Of a stretch of DNA of 64,000 bases, positions 59,761 through 64,000 are shown in pieces. The notes beneath the pieces were generated by a model. It saw nothing but the letters and a program-made list of their open reading frames with translations, had not been told where the DNA came from and searched no databases. A program made the position numbers and the translations under genes. Every line of letters begins with the position of its first letter. The stretch's first letter is position 1. This stretch comes from Cryptomeria japonica (lineage: Eukaryota > Streptophyta > Pinopsida > Cupressales > Cupressaceae): contig NC_081408.1 of assembly GCF_030272615.1 (NCBI RefSeq), positions 611,201,673 to 611,265,672 of the forward strand. The letters are read 5' to 3'.

Positions 59761-60905
59761 TAACGAAAACAAAGACACCCAATCTCTTGCATCCCTTAGT
59801 TATTCCTAGTCAATATTGGGAAGAGGTCTCCATGGAATTCATCACGAAATTACAAGATCTAAAGGTAAGAATGTCATCATGGGGGTTGTGGATCACCTCA
59901 CTAAATAAATACATTTATTTGCACTATCACATCCATTTACAACAAGTACAATGGTAAAAAGAAAGTTTTAATAATATAAAAAATGCAAGGTAAAACTAAT
60001 ATTATTCTCAGTGATTGTGATCCTATTCTTACAATTAATTTTTGGGTGGATTAATTCTCACATCTAGGTACTCAATTGGCTCATATTACTTTATAACATC
60101 CTCAATTAGATGATAAAACTAAAGTTGTTGATAAGTGTCTAAAACTAAAGTTGTTGATAAGTGTTTGGAAGGATATATACATTGTTTCACTTAGATAAGT
60201 AGTTTTTAATGGGTAGATTGTCTACCACTAGCACAATGGTGGTATAATAATAATTTCATAGTTTATAAAAAAGATCTCCATTTATGGTACTATATGGATA
60301 TCATCCTCCTTCCATCACATCATCATTGAGGGTGTCACCAAGAGTTCAAGTCATGGAGGACCACATACTTCATCAACAACAAGTACATTTAGGACTCAAA
60401 GACAACCTGACCATGACATGAAATTGAATAAAGTAGCAAGAAAACCAGCACCCTAGAGAAAGAAGCTTTGAAGTTGGGGAGTATTTTTTCTTGACATTGT
60501 AACATTACAAGAAAATTTCATAAAAGAAACAAAAAAAAGAACAACTTTCTTCTAAAATATTATGACCTATAACAAATCATGCAAAAGATGGGCATTGTCC
60601 CTACAAGATTGAGTTGCCATCAACAACAAAGATATGTGCAATTTTAATGTTTCTTGTTTGAAGAAATTAATTGAGTGTAATATCAATACAAAAATAATAC
60701 TACTAAAGCTCGACGAAGAAGGAAGATTCATATTTGAACCAAATTTCATTCTTCAAAATACAAAAAAAATTTAAGGAGTAGAACACTCACCAATTATCTC
60801 ATTCAATGTAAGAATTTATCAATTGAAGATACCTAATGTGAAGATGAAGAGTTTATTTAGAAGCATCCACACTTGATTATCATTGAGGACAATGCTTCTT
60901 TGAAA
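59751..60905 (+). pseudogene. Chromovirus integrase and chromodomain-like end
   Basis: The first frame gives LLHPLVIPSQYWEEVSMEFI, the LLxPLxIPxxxWExxSMDFI signature of gypsy integrase before its first catalytic Asp region. Further pieces read ILSDCDPILTINFWVD (the SDRDPxFTSxFW block with the second Asp), GTQLAHITLYHPQLDDKTKV (the STAYHPQTDGQTE block with changes), RSFEVGEYFFL (integrase C-terminal domain) and PYKIELPSTTKI. The end, with NLSIEDTX-type text and EDEEFI...KHPHLIIIEDNASLKR, resembles the chromodomain (W-x-EDATWE-x-EFxxxxP...EDK-x-LK). All are degraded. Confidence 0.82.
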
Positions 60906-60914
60906 AGGGGGGCA
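60903..60914 (+). promoter_or_regulatory. Chromovirus polypurine tract
   Basis: AAAAGGGGGGCA directly before TGCTATGCC. Confidence 0.75.
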
Positions 60915-61291
60915 TGCTATGCCATTAATCCTAGAGTATAAATAGAGTTATGTGTAGTTAGCTTGTGACTACATTAACTGTTAAATAAGTCATGTTATCA
61001 TTATCATATTGTTCTATAGTTATTTAGGCCGACCTAGGACTTAAATGTGGTCATCTAAGTCAGATTGGGTGATATCTTAGGCATAAATATGGTATATATA
61101 GGAGGTACTTGTCTCATTTTATCACCAATTATGAATTGTATTCTTATTCAATATATTTAGCACGTTGTAGGCCCTAAGTTTATTGCTTCTTGTTATTTTA
61201 CAATTTTAAGTTGATTGATTTTTATAATTTTATATTAATGTGGGTTGGACTTCTTCTATTTATCATTCTTATTAGGCCGAGAGGTGTAACA
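60915..61291 (+). repeat. Chromovirus 3' LTR
   Basis: Starts TGCTATGCCATTAATCC after the polypurine tract and probably ends ...GAGGTGTAACA (TG...CA). A TATATAGGAGG box lies near 61,093. With no second copy, the end could instead be five bases further right. Confidence 0.65.
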
Positions 61292-61299
61292 CTACAATG

Positions 61300-62275
61300 A
61301 CACCCACCCATCTTTTTTATCTTTGTAATTTTAGTGACTAGAAATTTAAAAATATTTTAAAGATTAAAATCTAAATTAAAAAGAAACTTTCTATTATTAT
61401 TTATTATGACTAGATAGCGGATAATTTAAAAATAAGTTAAAGACTAAAATCTAAATTAAAAAGAAACTTTCTATTATTATTATTATTTATTAAATACAAA
61501 AAAATTATATCTACATTTAAAAGAAACAAATAACAACTTATTATTATTATTTATTAAATGTAAAAAAAAGTTATATTTTTAAATCTACATTTTAAAAAAC
61601 TTCTAATTTAAAAAATTATGTTTTTAAATCTAGATTTAAAAGAAACTTCTATTTATTTATGTTTTGTATGGTTAATTTAGAGTAGATGAATGTAAGGATG
61701 GAGAGAGAGATGTGACACTAAGAACGATAGAGGAATAGAGAGATAGAGATAAGTATATATGTTGATTGCTTTTATTTTAACAATTGACTGTGGAGGAAGC
61801 CCATTTGATTAAACACATTTCTATAAAAACTACAAGCTTTCATTACATAAAATTTATATTTTATATCTAGTATATGAAAAGTTGTTAGATATGATGAGTT
61901 GTATAATATTTATGAGAAGTTATATATATTATGTTTAATCTTTAAAAAAACAATTCAACTATATGTTTTTTTTAAAATGTTTTTATAGATATTATGATCA
62001 TTTTGCAAAAAGGTTTATGGTGAGTGGTTGGCATCACTATCTTGTACATTCACTCACTGTAGTGTAGTCTACCAAGTAAAGCATATAATTTAATTTCAAA
62101 ATAATAGATCAATTGTAGTTTTATAACTTTTTATTTGAATCGTTATATGTAAGGAAAAAACAAGGAGAAAAACAAAATTGCAATTAGATAGTAGGAACCT
62201 CTTAAGATTTAGGAAATAAAGAAGTAGTTAAGCATTATAATACTGAAATATAGTTTTGAAGAGTAAATAGTGCAT
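61300..62275. repeat. AT-rich stretch with degenerate 60-80 bp repeats
   Basis: At 61,340-61,660 the words AAATCTAAATTAAAAAGAAAC and TTTCTATTATTATTTATTA recur several times. The remainder to 62,275 is AT-rich with no gene seen. Confidence 0.7.
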
Positions 62276-62279
62276 GATA

Positions 62280-62510
62280 AAAAATTGACAGGACCAATTC
62301 CAATGACTGGGAAAAAAAGCCTAAGGGTGAATACTACTGAAAGAAGTATATGAAGGAAAAAACAAGCATGACAGGAAAAAAAAACCTAAGAAGTATATGA
62401 AAGAAAAAATCTAAGAGTGAATCCCAATCATAGGTAAAAAAAAGCCTAAGAGTGAATCCCAATGACAGGTTAAAAAAAAAAGCCTAAGAGTATATAAGAA
62501 GTATATGAAA
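62280..62510. repeat. ~40-bp imperfect tandem repeat
   Basis: Units of AAAAAAGCCTAAGAGTGAAT, then CCCAATGACAGGT, with AGAAGTATATGAA interspersed; about five copies. Confidence 0.8.
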
Positions 62511-63181
62511 CTTTTATTTAAAATGTTGAAAGACTAAACCAGAAGTTGCACATTAGATAGTATTTTTTTAAAAGAAATTGGCTGTCAAGTACAATGACTA
62601 ATAACTATTTAATCTATAATAAGATTATATTCTAATAAATATTAACCATATGAAATTAATAATCTAATAAATATTAACCATACCTCTATATAAATTTTAT
62701 TTATAAAATATAAATATACTAATTAAATAAAAATATATAAATATGCTAAACTTGATGTACCATTTAACTTTATAACTATAATTTTATGAAAGAATTTTTA
62801 AAAATAATAATTTTTTAATTAAAATGACAGTGTTATGCTAAACTTAAAAAGTGTAATAATACATTCCAAATTATAAATATATGTGATTTTATAAAAATAT
62901 ATCATACTCTATGATCAACACATGAATAACAAATGGATGTCTCCATCTCCGACCAGCTCTTTCGATCTTCTCTTTATTAAACTTTGTGCCCACTGCTTTA
63001 AATTTAATCCTCGCATATTTTTAAGGCAAGTTTGATTTTATTCTCCCTTTAACAAGAGATGACGGGGAATAAACAAAGTAATGTGAAATTTACCTTATTC
63101 TTAAGCGTTAAAATCGAAGAGGCTTTTAACTTTGGATCCAATTCTTTTCTTATTAGCTATGGCCATTCACATTCGCATTTA
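62511..63181. other. AT-rich, no gene recognised
   Basis: Only short frames. AATAAATATTAACCATA occurs twice around 62,633 and 62,666. Confidence 0.4.
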
Positions 63182-63743
63182 TTTTAGGTCCAATTTTCTT
63201 TCTTTAATTGAAAAGGATAAAAATAAAATGAATGATTCAATTAAAGCAATTACTTCAGTTCATATTTTTTGTAAACCAATAGCTTTTGTTCAGATGTTAT
63301 GAAACTTCTATTTGACTTAAGCATATTTAGTGTTCCCAGAATTTTATTTTTTCTGTTTGACTGAAGCATATTTAGTGTCCCCATAATTTTTAAAATTTTT
63401 TTTTTTAAATGAATGATCTATTTTAAGTCCAACTTTAACTTTATTCTTTCCTTGATTGAAAAGAATAAAAAGAACAATATGTAGTCATGAATGATTCAAC
63501 TAAAGTAATTGTTCCAGCTCATGCTTTTTGTGAACGAATAACTTCTTGCTGAGATGTTCTGAAACTTCTATTTGACTGAAGCATATTTAGTGTCCCCAGA
63601 ATTATTTTTTCTGTTTGACTGAAGCATATTTAGTGTCCCAATAATTTTTTTTTTTTAAATGAATGATTTATTTTAAGTCCAATTGTAACTCTATTCTTTC
63701 CTTGATTGAAAAGAATAAAAAGAACAATATGTAGTCATGAATA
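63182..63743 (+). repeat. ~240-250 bp tandem repeat, about 2.3 copies
   Basis: TTTTAAGTCCAA (or TTTTAGGTCCAA) marks copies at 63,182, 63,421 and 63,671. Each copy holds TTGAAAAGAATAAAAAG, CATGAATGATTCAA and a doubled TGACTGAAGCATATTTAGTG word. The third copy is cut at 63,743 by LINE sequence. Confidence 0.92.
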
Positions 63744-64000
63744 GGGTGGTCTAGAGTGAGCGACTTTAAGTCTGTTTATAGGTGTGGGCAATCGGAGATA
63801 AAGCGGTGGAAGGTTCCTAATGAATGGCCTGTTGTTGATATGGAGGAAGACTGTGCTGAGCTTCATGGCATTTTGGCTAGTAGACATTGTAGTTCCCTTA
63901 AGGATAGGGATAAACTTGCTTGGTCCCCGAATCCTAAGGGTGTTTTTATTGTTGCCAGTGAGTACAAAGAGTTGTTCCGTCGTTTGGAGGGGAGGGAGGT
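63744..64000 (+). pseudogene. LINE-4 fragment, ORF2 between RT and zf-RVT
   Basis: An open plus-strand frame from about 63,741 to the window edge (86 codons). It holds KRWKVPNEWPVVDME, HGILASRHCSSLKDRDKLAW and NPKGVFIVASEYKELF, matching the D-x-LxW-x-x-x-GxFxVxSxYxxL pattern before zf-RVT in plant LINEs. GC content jumps relative to the flanking tandem repeat. The 5' end is truncated at 63,744 and the 3' end lies outside the window. If intact further on, it would be a recent, 5'-truncated insertion on the opposite strand to the other LINEs. Confidence 0.75.

Larger units (their letters stand above)
59751..61291 (+). mobile_element. Chromovirus-type gypsy fragment (3' end with LTR)
   Basis: Plus strand: integrase, its C-terminal part, a chromodomain-like end, polypurine tract and LTR. 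Everything upstream of integrase is missing at about 59,746, where it meets the ankyrin gene. Frameshifts and stops are frequent. Confidence 0.85.

Overview
The window is plant nuclear DNA from a large, repeat-rich genome. It is AT-rich. It holds four LINE (non-LTR retrotransposon) fragments, Ty1/copia and Ty3/gypsy elements (one with a chromodomain-like tail), telomere-like TTTAGGG-type words, and remnants of plant ankyrin-repeat genes. A gymnosperm or other large-genome seed plant fits, but the species cannot be fixed from the sequence. I see no intact host gene, no tRNA or rRNA gene and no CRISPR array.

Layout. 0-3.4 kb: an ankyrin remnant (-), an (AT)n/(GA)n microsatellite and AT-rich DNA. 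3.5-7.2 kb: a decayed LINE (-). 9.8-13.2 kb: a 2.9-kb core between inverted arms made of ~45-bp minisatellite units, with a 143-bp tandem repeat near one end. 13.3-15.9 kb: the 3' half of a Ty1/copia element (-) with one LTR. 17.1-22.3 kb: a foldback-type element with long inverted arms and a telomere-like core; a 5'-truncated LINE sits in its right arm with a clear 16-bp target duplication. 22.8-26.6 kb: a third LINE (-), broken on its 5' side by a Ty3/gypsy element (A). 26.6-52.8 kb: gypsy A (LTR, leader, gag, protease, G-patch, RT), split by a 17.5-kb insertion (element B). Element B is bounded by TTAA on both sides and by inverted repeats. Removing it at TTAA rejoins the gypsy A reading frame exactly. 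Inside B is a ~6.4-kb array of short palindromic units, and inside that array sits a complete but non-autonomous gypsy element (C, 36,066-43,828) with two LTRs, gag and a protease-like region but no RT or integrase. 55.1-57.2 kb: a small non-autonomous LTR element (D) with a copia-type gag-like ORF. 57.5-59.8 kb: a decayed ankyrin/PGG gene (-). 59.75-61.3 kb: the integrase/chromodomain end and 3' LTR of a chromovirus-type gypsy element. 61.3-63.7 kb: AT-rich repeats. 63.75 kb to the end: the start of a fourth LINE fragment (+).

Insertion order that can be read directly: LINE-3, then gypsy A into it, then element B into gypsy A, then element C into the array of B. Separately, LINE-2 landed in the already formed right arm of the 17-22 kb foldback element. 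The strongest candidate for something undescribed is element B: a TTAA-flanked, inverted-repeat element of about 9.75 kb (without C) that is mostly a palindromic satellite. All boundaries and similarities were read by eye; no database search was possible.
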